Assembly (NCBI RefSeq): GCF_009753675.1
Contig: NZ_WQLV01000001.1
Span: 62,001-126,000, forward strand
Length of the DNA stretch: 64,000 nt
From: Parasedimentitalea huanghaiensis
GTDB taxonomy: Bacteria > Pseudomonadota > Alphaproteobacteria > Rhodobacterales > Rhodobacteraceae
Direction: 5' to 3'
Shown here in pieces: positions 46,183-53,349 of this stretch (position 1 is the first letter of the stretch; each line of letters starts with the position of its first letter). The translations under genes and the position numbers were made by a program. The notes under the pieces were generated by a model. That model saw nothing but the letters and a program-made list of their open reading frames with translations, was not told where the DNA came from and did not search any database.

Positions 46183-46458
46183 TCAACTTTTTCGTCGTGG
46201 AAAACCGAACGGATTGGCATCTTTGGCGCCCCTGTCTCTCGATGCAGCTTGAAGGCTCTCGGCGACAGAAACTAGGAAATACTTGCCGTCTGCGAGATCT
46301 ATTTTCTGTGGCCTGAGTGCAGGCAAACGCAACATGACCCGGATGGGCATTCTCCAAATCATACTGACGGATATTTCGTCTACTTCTTTGTGATGAGTTG
46401 GCAAGAGGAGGTCGGGGAAGGTGATGTCCATTGGCAGTTGATTTAACACATATTTCAC
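46183..46458 (-). CDS. Possible small hypothetical protein
   Basis: A 91-codon frame with a GTG start and no clear ribosome-binding site, read M-K-Y-V-L-N and ending basic (NPFGFPRRKS). I do not recognise it. It fills most of the gap between the dioxygenase gene and the tRNA-Asn terminator, and has no overlapping better frame. It could be a decayed fragment. Confidence 0.25.
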   Translation of the reverse strand: MKYVLNQLPMDITFPDLLLPTHHKEVDEISVSMIWRMPIRVMLRLPALRPQKIDLADGKYFLVSVAESLQAASRDRGAKDANPFGFPRRKS

Positions 46459-46596
46459 AATGCGTTATAGGCCAAATTTAACTGTTTTGAACATTTTGCG
46501 AAGGATGTGAATCGAAACATGGGCCTTTCAATCTCGCTGTCATTTTTTGGAAAACCCAGTGACAAGCCAGAGGTGTTGGACAGTGCGCCAAAAATC

Positions 46597-46633
46597 AAAA
46601 AAGCCACCAAGCTATTGAGCTTAGTGGCTTTTT
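46597..46633. terminator. Terminator after tRNA-Asn, second copy
   Basis: AAGCCAC-c-AAGCT and AGCTT-a-GTGGCTT form a 12-pair stem with one mismatch and an ATTG loop, flanked by A on the left and T on the right. It ends directly at the tRNA 3' end on the minus strand and could act on both strands. Confidence 0.85.
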
Positions 46634-46634
46634 A

Positions 46635-46709
46635 TGGCTCCGGCGGTAGGGATCGAACCTACGACCAATTGATTAACAGTCAACTGCTCTACCGCTGAGC
46701 TACGCCGGA
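46635..46709 (-). tRNA. tRNA-Asn (GTT), second copy
   Basis: Identical in sequence to the gene at 30961-31035, including the encoded CCA, and in the same orientation. Its 3' side carries a strong terminator that the first copy lacks; the promoter side is conserved between the two. Confidence 0.96.
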
Positions 46710-46720
46710 ACGGTGCGTGT

Positions 46721-46750
46721 CGTATAGCGTCCGGATTCTAGAGCGTCCAG
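46721..46750 (-). promoter_or_regulatory. Promoter of tRNA-Asn, second copy
   Basis: CTGGAC (-35 like), 18 bases, TATACG (-10 like), then the leader ACACGCACCG. Only the spacer sequence differs from the first copy, and CCCCTC before the -35 is also shared. Confidence 0.5.
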
Positions 46751-46787
46751 AGGGGAAATACGAAATTTTCAAATTATTTCCTGGTGC

Positions 46788-47702
46788 TCACTTTCGAAGT
46801 TGAAACTTGGATGTTGGTTCCAAATCCCCAATTTGGGAAACTCTGTTTTTGCCCACTAGATCAATTAGATGTGCAAAGACATTGCGCTCTGCCGCTGCAA
46901 GCAACGAAGCAGGTATTTCCGTGTATATTACTTGTGCAAGACTAAGGGCCGTCGCAGGCCCTTGGGCAAGACATTCTAAGACAGCAGCTTCGCGTGATTG
47001 GCGGTGAGCAATCAACCAATCCAGTCGGGCGGTTGGGTCTGTAACGGGCGCGCCATGACCGGGGTGAAACACCCGCCATTGCCGTTCTTTCAGACGATAG
47101 CAGGACGCCATGAAATCGCTCAGATCACCGTCTGGTGGTGATACCAAGGAACTGGCCCAACCCATGACGTGATCTGCGGTGAAACAGGCATCGTTCCAGG
47201 CCAGGGCAATGTGGTTGCCTAGATGGCCTGGGGTGTGAATGACTTCCAGAGCCCAATCTGAACCTTTAATTATGTCTCCGTGAGCGACGGTAAGATCTGG
47301 TTGAAAATCTAAATCGATGCCTTCGCCACCGCCTGTCATTCCCGCTGCGGCCAACCGGGTCATAACCTCGCTGCGACCGGCTGCTGAACTGCCATAGGCA
47401 TATATCGGGGCTCCAGTAATCTGACTGAGTTCTGCCGCCAGTGGTGAATGATCAAGATGGCTGTGGGTTACGATGATATGAGTGACTTTTTGTCGGGGTT
47501 CGACGGCAGATAAAATGGCCTGCAAATGATCGGGTAGGGCGGGGCCAGGGTCAATTACCGCCAGATCGGTCTCACCAATGACATAGGTGTTTGTGCCGCG
47601 ATAAGTCATAGAAGAGGGGTTTGGTGCTAAAATGCGTTGCAACCCCGGCTCCAACTCAATTGCTTCTCCCGGGTTTGGGTTGAAATCATCTGGGGCCTGC
47701 AT
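46788..47702 (-). CDS. MBL-fold metallo-hydrolase (LACTB2-like)
   Basis: A 304-residue protein with the metallo-beta-lactamase metal motif THSHLDHSPLA (about residues 78-88), TPGHLGNHIAL and FTADHVMGW, and a C-terminal helical winged region (AHRQSREAAVLECLAQGPAT) found in the LACTB2/RNase-like group. Two adjacent ATGs (47705, 47702) share GAGG upstream; I chose the one at better spacing. It lies downstream of and opposite to tRNA-Asn. The substrate is not clear: RNA and thioesters are both known in the group. Confidence 0.85.
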   Translation of the reverse strand: MQAPDDFNPNPGEAIELEPGLQRILAPNPSSMTYRGTNTYVIGETDLAVIDPGPALPDHLQAILSAVEPRQKVTHIIVTHSHLDHSPLAAELSQITGAPIYAYGSSAAGRSEVMTRLAAAGMTGGGEGIDLDFQPDLTVAHGDIIKGSDWALEVIHTPGHLGNHIALAWNDACFTADHVMGWASSLVSPPDGDLSDFMASCYRLKERQWRVFHPGHGAPVTDPTARLDWLIAHRQSREAAVLECLAQGPATALSLAQVIYTEIPASLLAAAERNVFAHLIDLVGKNRVSQIGDLEPTSKFQLRK

Positions 47703-47790
47703 CATGCTACCTCGGTCATTTGATATTTGTTTCAATCGCCTGCAAGGGTCAGTGTTTCACGGCCCTGCTTGCCCGCTATAGGCTTAACCC

Positions 47791-49110
47791 ATGTTCTTCA
47801 ACTGGCTCAAACAATATATGCCACGTAGCCTGTATGGACGGGCGGCGTTGATCCTGGTGTTACCTGTTCTGGTGATACAGCTCGTGGTTTCGGTGGCCTT
47901 TATTCAAAATCACCTAGAAGACATAACGACCCAAATGTCGCGGACATTGGTACGTGAATTGCGGTTGATTGCTGACCAAGCAGCGGCTGCACCGGATCAG
48001 CAGGCAATGCAAACGGAAATGGCACCATCTTTGGCGACGCTGCAAATGCAGGTGCGTTTTGTATCGCTCGACGAGATACCGCAGAGTGATCAGTTCCGGT
48101 GGTTTGATTTCTCCGCCCGTGTGGTGGCTCGAACATTTCGCGGAGCACTTCCTCAAACTCTTGCTGTGTTGTTCCCCGACAAACGGAGGGTCTTTCTGTA
48201 CATGCAATCGAGGTTAGGTCCGGTTGAAATCAGTTTTGAGCGACGGCGGGTCGCAGCGGCAACTCCGCATCAGCTGATCGTAACCATGGTGTTTTTCGGC
48301 ACCCTAATGACGGTCATTTCCTTTCTATACATGCGTAATCAGTTGCGCCCAATCACGTGGTTGTCCGAGGCAGCCCAGGCTTTTGGGCGTGGACATCATG
48401 TGCCTTACCGGCCAAGCGGGGCAACAGAAGTACGGCTTGCTGGGAGTGCTTTTCTGGACATGAGAGCGCGGATAGAGCGCCAGATCGAACAACGCACATT
48501 AATGCTGTCCGGTGTCAGTCATGATCTGCGTACCCCCTTAACTCGGCTAAAGCTTGGGTTGGCAATGTTGGATGAAAGCGACGCAGCACCGTTGTTGCGT
48601 GACGTCGATGAAATGCATCAGCTTTTGGATGCATTTTTGGATTTTTCCCGTGGGGTCAGCACCAGTGAACCCGACTCCACTGACCCACATGAAATGGTCC
48701 AGACCATCGTTGAAAATTGGCGCCGCGAAGGAAAGGATGTCATGTTGGGGGAGTTGAGCGGCACTGGCGAAGTTATGTTACGCCCGGCTGCGATGCGTCG
48801 TGCAATTGACAATCTGGTTTCAAACGCCGTGCGTTACGGTAGTCGAGCCCGGGTGTCAGTTGCTCTGACAGATCGTTCGTTGCGCATTCGGGTGGAGGAC
48901 GATGGCCCGGGCATCCCGCCGGATCTACGCAGCGAGGCCGTTCGTCCTTTTATTCGGCTAGATCCGTCGCGCAATCAGGATTTGGGAGCAGGAGTGGGGC
49001 TAGGATTGGCGATTGTCGCCGATATCGCCCGCGCGCATGGTGGCGCCTTGCGGTTAGGCAAAAGTGAAGGTCTGGGTGGATTGCAAGCGGATATTGTGAT
49101 CGGCCGGTAG
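47791..49110 (+). CDS. EnvZ-like sensor histidine kinase, orphan
   Basis: A 439-residue inner-membrane kinase: helix (about residues 17-38), periplasmic segment (39-165), second helix (about 166-188), HAMP, HisKA with the phospho-acceptor histidine in GVSHDLRTPLTRLKLGLAML (about residue 247), and an HATPase domain with DNLVSNAVRYG, EDDGPGIPP and VGLGLAIV. The layout is that of EnvZ/OmpR-type kinases. No response regulator gene is next to it: the flanks are an MBL hydrolase on the other strand and a DUF2092 gene. The partner must be elsewhere. Confidence 0.9.
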   Translation: MFFNWLKQYMPRSLYGRAALILVLPVLVIQLVVSVAFIQNHLEDITTQMSRTLVRELRLIADQAAAAPDQQAMQTEMAPSLATLQMQVRFVSLDEIPQSDQFRWFDFSARVVARTFRGALPQTLAVLFPDKRRVFLYMQSRLGPVEISFERRRVAAATPHQLIVTMVFFGTLMTVISFLYMRNQLRPITWLSEAAQAFGRGHHVPYRPSGATEVRLAGSAFLDMRARIERQIEQRTLMLSGVSHDLRTPLTRLKLGLAMLDESDAAPLLRDVDEMHQLLDAFLDFSRGVSTSEPDSTDPHEMVQTIVENWRREGKDVMLGELSGTGEVMLRPAAMRRAIDNLVSNAVRYGSRARVSVALTDRSLRIRVEDDGPGIPPDLRSEAVRPFIRLDPSRNQDLGAGVGLGLAIVADIARAHGGALRLGKSEGLGGLQADIVIGR

Positions 49111-49194
49111 TTAACTGACTAGCGCAAATGAGCGAAATGGCGCTGAGAATAACAAAAATCTTGTGATTGCGACTATCGGTTGTACCTTAACAAT

Positions 49195-50025
49195 ATGATT
49201 TATTCAGGATTTTCCAAAAAAACACCCGTGGCACCTTCCTTGTGGAAAAGCCAGCTTCTGAAAATTAGTACCGTGTTGGCGATCTTTACCGGGACTTCTC
49301 CGGCAGTGGCACAAGCGGACGGCGATCCTCCTACAATGGACCTGCGCGCAGTTGAGATCGTGACATCTGCAACCGAATATCTGGCAGCCCAGGAGATATT
49401 ATCTGTAGACTGGTTTGTGTCATTTGATGTGGTGGCTGATGGCCGCGAAAAAATCACCTATATGCGCAGCGGCTCCAACCTGTTGCAGCGTGGCGTTGGT
49501 TTTTACGGCAATAGCGAATTTGGCGAAGACACGCGTGAGTATTTTTTTGACGGTACACAGTTTCAAATTTACGACGTTGAAGAAAATGCCTATGTATCCA
49601 CTGAGTTTGTAGGTGATTTTGATGCTTTGGCAGATCGGGCGTCAGAGGCATATGACCTGCGATTGCCTATCTGGCAGGTGATGAGCGCGTCTCCAAAAGC
49701 GGAGCTGTTAGATCGGGCAACTTCAGCAGCATACCTAGGCACGACCAGGATTGCTGGCCGTCAGGCACATCACCTGGCTTTTTCAGATTATGATGCGGAC
49801 TGGCAAATTTGGATTTCTACCGAAGCTGCAAAGCCAGAGCTGATGATGATCGTTGGTACAGACCCCTATACGCAGGGTTGGCCTCAGTATCGCGCCTACT
49901 TCAGCAATTGGGATTTTAACCCCGACTTTCCAGACAGCGTCTTTACCTATGTGCCTGACGATGAGGCTGAGCAAATGGCCTGGCCTCAGCCAGCGGACGT
50001 CAACATTTTGGGGGCGGGTAACTGA
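49195..50025 (+). CDS. Exported DUF2092 family protein
   Basis: A 276-residue protein with an N-terminal signal peptide (ISTVLAIFTGTSPAVAQ) and a DUF2092-type body, a family related to the lipoprotein-carrier LolA/LolB fold: EILSVDWFVSFDVVADG and TRIAGRQAHHLAFSDYDADW are the conserved parts. Function is unknown; a lipid- or hydrophobe-binding role is suggested by the fold only. The ATG at 49195 is chosen over a TTG at 49180. Its stop overlaps the next gene start by one base, so both exported proteins are made together. Confidence 0.75.
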   Translation: MIYSGFSKKTPVAPSLWKSQLLKISTVLAIFTGTSPAVAQADGDPPTMDLRAVEIVTSATEYLAAQEILSVDWFVSFDVVADGREKITYMRSGSNLLQRGVGFYGNSEFGEDTREYFFDGTQFQIYDVEENAYVSTEFVGDFDALADRASEAYDLRLPIWQVMSASPKAELLDRATSAAYLGTTRIAGRQAHHLAFSDYDADWQIWISTEAAKPELMMIVGTDPYTQGWPQYRAYFSNWDFNPDFPDSVFTYVPDDEAEQMAWPQPADVNILGAGN

Positions 50026-51233
50026 TGCGACAGTTTTTTCTAGGTTTTCTTATTTTCGCGCTGTCAGTTGGGACATCACCCGAGAGTGTGATGCGGTTGT
50101 CCCCCAGCACCGATGCAGCTGATGCCAGAAGTCGGGGCGGCGGTGGTAGGGCCCGACCATCTGGCGGTAGCCGCGGCGGGTTTTCAGCGGCTCCCAGAAC
50201 CCGGCCTTCTGGTGCGCGAACCCGTCCATCTGCTGGCACGCGCCCATCTCCGCGCACACGCCCCTCCACTGGTACCCGGCCTTCGACGGGTACGCGTCCC
50301 TCTACGCAGCCTTCAACTAGGCCTGCGAGACCTCCTGCTGTTGCGCCCAGCAGGCCATCTGCAGGACAGCGACCTTCCACCCGCCCGTCGGCAGGTGTTC
50401 GCCCCCCAGGTGCACGGCCTCCTGGGTCGCGCCCTCCTGGTGCCCGGCCACCCGGCCACCGTCCACCTGGGACACGTCCACCTGGGACACGTCCTCCAGT
50501 CGGGGGGCGTCCACCCGGATACCGTCCGCCAGGGTATCGTCCACCAGCCTATCGTCCACCCTATTATCCGCCGCCATATCACCGTCCGCCGCATTACCAC
50601 TATGGCCCTTATTACTATAATCCGGGTTGGGGCTGGTTCTTTACAGCGGCCATTGTTGGGTCGACGCTGGTCTATACAACTTCATTACCTTCTGATCAGG
50701 AGTGCCAGAAAGTCACTGAAAACGGCGAAACGTTGTATCTGTGTGATGGGGTCCTGTATCGTTCGACCTTCTATGAGAACGAAAAGGTCTATGAGATTGT
50801 TTCGGATCCACCAGCGGAGGAGGGCGCACCTCAATCTGTTGTTGGCATGGGCCTAACCGATCCACTGACTCGTGGCGATGCGGTCCGTGAACTGCAAAAC
50901 CGTCTGGTTGGCGCTGGCTACGATGTTGGCGGCGTTGATGGTGTCTTTGGTGGTGGTACTGAAACCGCAGTCATGTGGTTGCAGTATGACAATGGGCTGG
51001 AATCCTCCGGTTTGATCGATCCCCCAACCGCTCAATTGCTTGGGTATGATGTACCGGGTTCTGCAGAAAGTACTGCTCCTCCGGTGGAGCAGGGGTTGTC
51101 AGAAACATCACCGAACGATGCTGAAGAACCTTCCGCAGCACCCGAAGCTCAACCGGATAGCACAACACCTGATGATCAGGCCACGGCTCCAATCGAGGGT
51201 GAAAGCCCTCCGGTTGAAGAGACGCAAAACTAA
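50025..51233 (+). CDS. Exported Arg/Pro/Gly-rich protein with peptidoglycan-binding domain
   Basis: A 402-residue protein. After a signal-like N-terminus (FFLGFLIFALSVGTSPES) comes a low-complexity region (about residues 35-200) made of TRPSTG and RPPGARPPG-type repeats, then a Tyr/Pro/His-rich stretch, a hydrophobic segment (GWFFTAAIVGSTLVYTTS), and a small DUF6515-like Cys-containing module (QECQKVTENGETLYLCDG). A type 1 peptidoglycan-binding domain follows (RGDAVRELQNRLVGAGYDVG to GLIDPPTAQLLG, about 290-350), and an acidic/Pro tail closes it. The basic repeats could bind cell-wall or surface polymers. It follows the DUF2092 gene with one base of overlap. Confidence 0.75.
   Translation: MRQFFLGFLIFALSVGTSPESVMRLSPSTDAADARSRGGGGRARPSGGSRGGFSAAPRTRPSGARTRPSAGTRPSPRTRPSTGTRPSTGTRPSTQPSTRPARPPAVAPSRPSAGQRPSTRPSAGVRPPGARPPGSRPPGARPPGHRPPGTRPPGTRPPVGGRPPGYRPPGYRPPAYRPPYYPPPYHRPPHYHYGPYYYNPGWGWFFTAAIVGSTLVYTTSLPSDQECQKVTENGETLYLCDGVLYRSTFYENEKVYEIVSDPPAEEGAPQSVVGMGLTDPLTRGDAVRELQNRLVGAGYDVGGVDGVFGGGTETAVMWLQYDNGLESSGLIDPPTAQLLGYDVPGSAESTAPPVEQGLSETSPNDAEEPSAAPEAQPDSTTPDDQATAPIEGESPPVEETQN
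50150..50600 (+). repeat. Low-complexity coding repeats
   Basis: Short degenerate units coding R-P-S-T-G and R-P-P-G, including a perfect 15-bp tandem (GTCCACCTGGGACAC) at about 50460-50495. The variable region length suggests slippage. Long frames in other phases here are shadows. Confidence 0.7.
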
Positions 51234-51480
51234 AAAGCAATCTGATGCAGACCCGCGTAATCTGCATCAGACATGGAACGGTGTGGAGTTGATGTATCGT
51301 CCCTAACCAATTGATCTACAAGTCCAAGTTCAGCAGCCTTTCTTTTCTATGTGACGGAGGAACTGTCTGATTGTGAACAGTGAATGCCCCTACGGCGCTC
51401 ATGGCAACTGTTGACGGACGAATGTTGGAATTAGGGCAAAAGCGTACATTTTGCTTTAGCATGGATATGGAAAATCTGAC

Positions 51481-52074
51481 GTGCATACAAAAAGGATCGC
51501 TCGCTTGCCCCGAACTTATTTTATGCCCGCGATGAAGACCTCCTGTGGCAGAATGTTGATTTATTTGATTGCATCAATGTTTCTAACCGTGATGGCACCA
51601 AGTTTGTCACCAGCACAATCGCGTTCGGAACAGGCCTTTGCCCGCCAAGTCCTGACCGACCTTCAAGCCAGTTCTATAGCTGAAAATCGGGAATATTGCG
51701 GTATTATTGGATTGACGGAGGTGGGCGGGCTTATCGCTTCGGCTGCACGCAAAGGACGGCGTGATTCCTGTCTGCCAAAAGATCCCCGCGGTGCGATCGA
51801 GCTGATCGCCAGCTATCACACTCATGCGGGGTTCGACGAGGACGCCGACAGCGAAGTGCCTTCTTCCAGTGATGTGATTGCCGATATGGAAGAGGGGCTG
51901 GACGGATATGTCGCTACTCCGGGTGGGCGGTTGTGGTTTATTGACGGGCAATCGGGAACTGCGCGCCAACTGTGCGGCCTGGATTGCCTGCCTTCCGATC
52001 CGGATTTCGTGCCCGGCCAATGGGGCCCGGTCAAACAGCGATATACCCTGTCAGATCTGGATGCGCGCGATTAG
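51481..52074 (+). CDS. Exported DUF4329 protein with JAMM-like residues
   Basis: A 197-residue protein from a GTG start (an ATG at 51523 or 51553 is possible), with a signal peptide (LIYLIASMFLTVMAPSLSPA). The mature part has EYCGIIGL, then SYHTHAGFDEDADSEVPSSS and DVIAD: an upstream Glu, an H-x-H and a later S-x-x-D. These are the residues that ligand zinc in JAB/JAMM metalloproteases, although the spacing differs from the classic form. DUF4329 is found in secreted and toxin proteins. Cysteines (CG, DSC, LCGLDC) may form disulfides. Function unknown; hydrolase activity in the envelope is inference. Confidence 0.65.
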   Translation: MHTKRIARLPRTYFMPAMKTSCGRMLIYLIASMFLTVMAPSLSPAQSRSEQAFARQVLTDLQASSIAENREYCGIIGLTEVGGLIASAARKGRRDSCLPKDPRGAIELIASYHTHAGFDEDADSEVPSSSDVIADMEEGLDGYVATPGGRLWFIDGQSGTARQLCGLDCLPSDPDFVPGQWGPVKQRYTLSDLDARD

Positions 52075-52259
52075 CCTGATCTTGTCCAACAAGGGAAGAG
52101 GATGGCTTGGCTAGACAACACACCAGATGTTCAGAGCCCTTTGTCTGAAGGACGCCTGGTCCGCGCTTAAATTCGACGTTGCGAAGGAAGTGGATAGCTG
52201 TTCCGTCAATGTGGAACTGTGAGTATTGCAGGTCTCTGGATGGCTACGTTGCTGTTGGA

Positions 52260-52520
52260 TCACCGCATAGCCATCAGGTTCGCGACCAGCATGCTTCGCT
52301 TTTGTTCCATTTGTTCCTGTATCTTGTGAGCAAGGTCTGCTTCTGGTCCGCAGCAAATGACTGCCGTTTCTTTCATCTCGCGGTGTGTGCGTTGTGCAGA
52401 GTCAAGCATAGCCCGACGGACGATGTCCAAAATTTCTTCCCGCTCCGCCTCAGGAAGGTCAGCGGCAAGGGCTGCTTCCAGTTCTTGGGTGACGCGATTT
52501 GATAGTTTTTCAAGATTCAT
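52260..52520 (-). CDS. Small hypothetical protein
   Basis: An 86-residue, mainly helical acidic protein starting MNLEKLSNRVTQELEAALAA and rich in Glu/Leu heptads, with MEQKRSMLVANLMAMR at the end. I do not recognise a family. The ATG at 52520 is taken from the start of the regular helix; an open frame extends upstream with non-coding-like sequence. No signal peptide. Confidence 0.45.
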   Translation of the reverse strand: MNLEKLSNRVTQELEAALAADLPEAEREEILDIVRRAMLDSAQRTHREMKETAVICCGPEADLAHKIQEQMEQKRSMLVANLMAMR

Positions 52521-52840
52521 CTGGTTCGCTCCGGTTTTGGGCTGCCATCTGAAAGTGGTACTAGTGGCAGTCATTAATAGCCTGTGCACTGAAAGTCCCA
52601 TGTGCTGGGTCTGGCTGCAAGGTTAGGCCAACAGAAGAACCTGTGGCAATAAGATACTTGATTTACGAGACAATCAATAACCAGCAGAGGGCGGTTATCT
52701 GGATTCATTCCAGTGATGTCGGATAGTGGTCTGTTCACTGCGCCGAAAACTCTCGCTCTGAAAATAGTATTGTATTAGTGGGGTTTTAAGGTCTTTCAAG
52801 GACCTTCCGGTTAGTTTGACTAATTGAAGGGACAACACCG
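52521..52840. other. Promoter region of the exported protein/kinase pair
   Basis: 320 bases without a gene between divergent starts. GAAGGGA before 52841 is the ribosome-binding site of the next gene. Imperfect repeats of TCAAGGACCTTCC near 52795 form a short hairpin (AAGGTCTTTCAAGGACCTT); nothing else is evident. Confidence 0.3.
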
Positions 52841-53344
52841 ATGTTCAAAACAAGCCTTGCTTCAATGCTGTTGTGTGTTCTTACGATGTTGCCTCTTCAG
52901 GCGGCAGATCTTCCCGTTCCTGAGGGGCGTATTTTGCTGCAAGTGCGCGGAGCTATCACGAATTTTAACATTGATGGGGCTGCGGAATTCGATCTGGAGA
53001 TGATGCGTGATCTCGACTGGCGGGAAATCGAAACCTATACATCGTTCACCGATGGGCCGCAGAATTTTGCAGGTCCCACACTCCAATCTTTGCTTGACGC
53101 TGTGGGGGCCAATGGGAGCCGTTTGATAGCTACTGCGATCAACGATTACTTCGTAGAAATACCTGTTGTGCATGCCCGTGATCATGATGTCATTCTTGCT
53201 ATAGAAATGAATGGACGGCTGATGCGGGTCAGGGACAAAGGGCCAATTTGGCTCGTCTATCCGCTATCGGAAGAGGAAACAGCAGAGAAACCTTTCGACA
53301 ATGAAATGATTTGGCAGCTCATCCAGTTTGAAGTGATCGAATAG
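52841..53344 (+). CDS. Exported molybdopterin-oxidoreductase-like domain protein
   Basis: A 167-residue protein with a signal peptide (SMLLCVLTMLPLQAA) and a body related to the molybdopterin-binding fold of YedY/MsrP-type oxidoreductases (VRGAITNFNIDGAAEFDLEM, GPTLQSLLDAVGANG, YPLSEEE). At this length it covers only part of that fold and has no obvious molybdenum-binding cysteine, so it is probably not an enzyme. It ends five bases before a hybrid histidine kinase gene, and this pairing suggests that it may be the kinase's periplasmic sensor partner. This is inference from context. Confidence 0.7.
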   Translation: MFKTSLASMLLCVLTMLPLQAADLPVPEGRILLQVRGAITNFNIDGAAEFDLEMMRDLDWREIETYTSFTDGPQNFAGPTLQSLLDAVGANGSRLIATAINDYFVEIPVVHARDHDVILAIEMNGRLMRVRDKGPIWLVYPLSEEETAEKPFDNEMIWQLIQFEVIE

Positions 53345-53349
53345 CCAAT

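Noticed and set aside
46507-46698. A 63-codon plus-strand frame across the second tRNA-Asn, ending SGGRDRTYDQLINSQ
   Set aside because: It is the antisense translation of the tRNA gene and its terminator, a well-known false gene.
50113-50856. Long alternative frames over the Arg/Pro/Gly repeats on both strands
   Set aside because: GC-rich repeats keep all phases open; the frame with a signal peptide and a peptidoglycan-binding domain is the real one.
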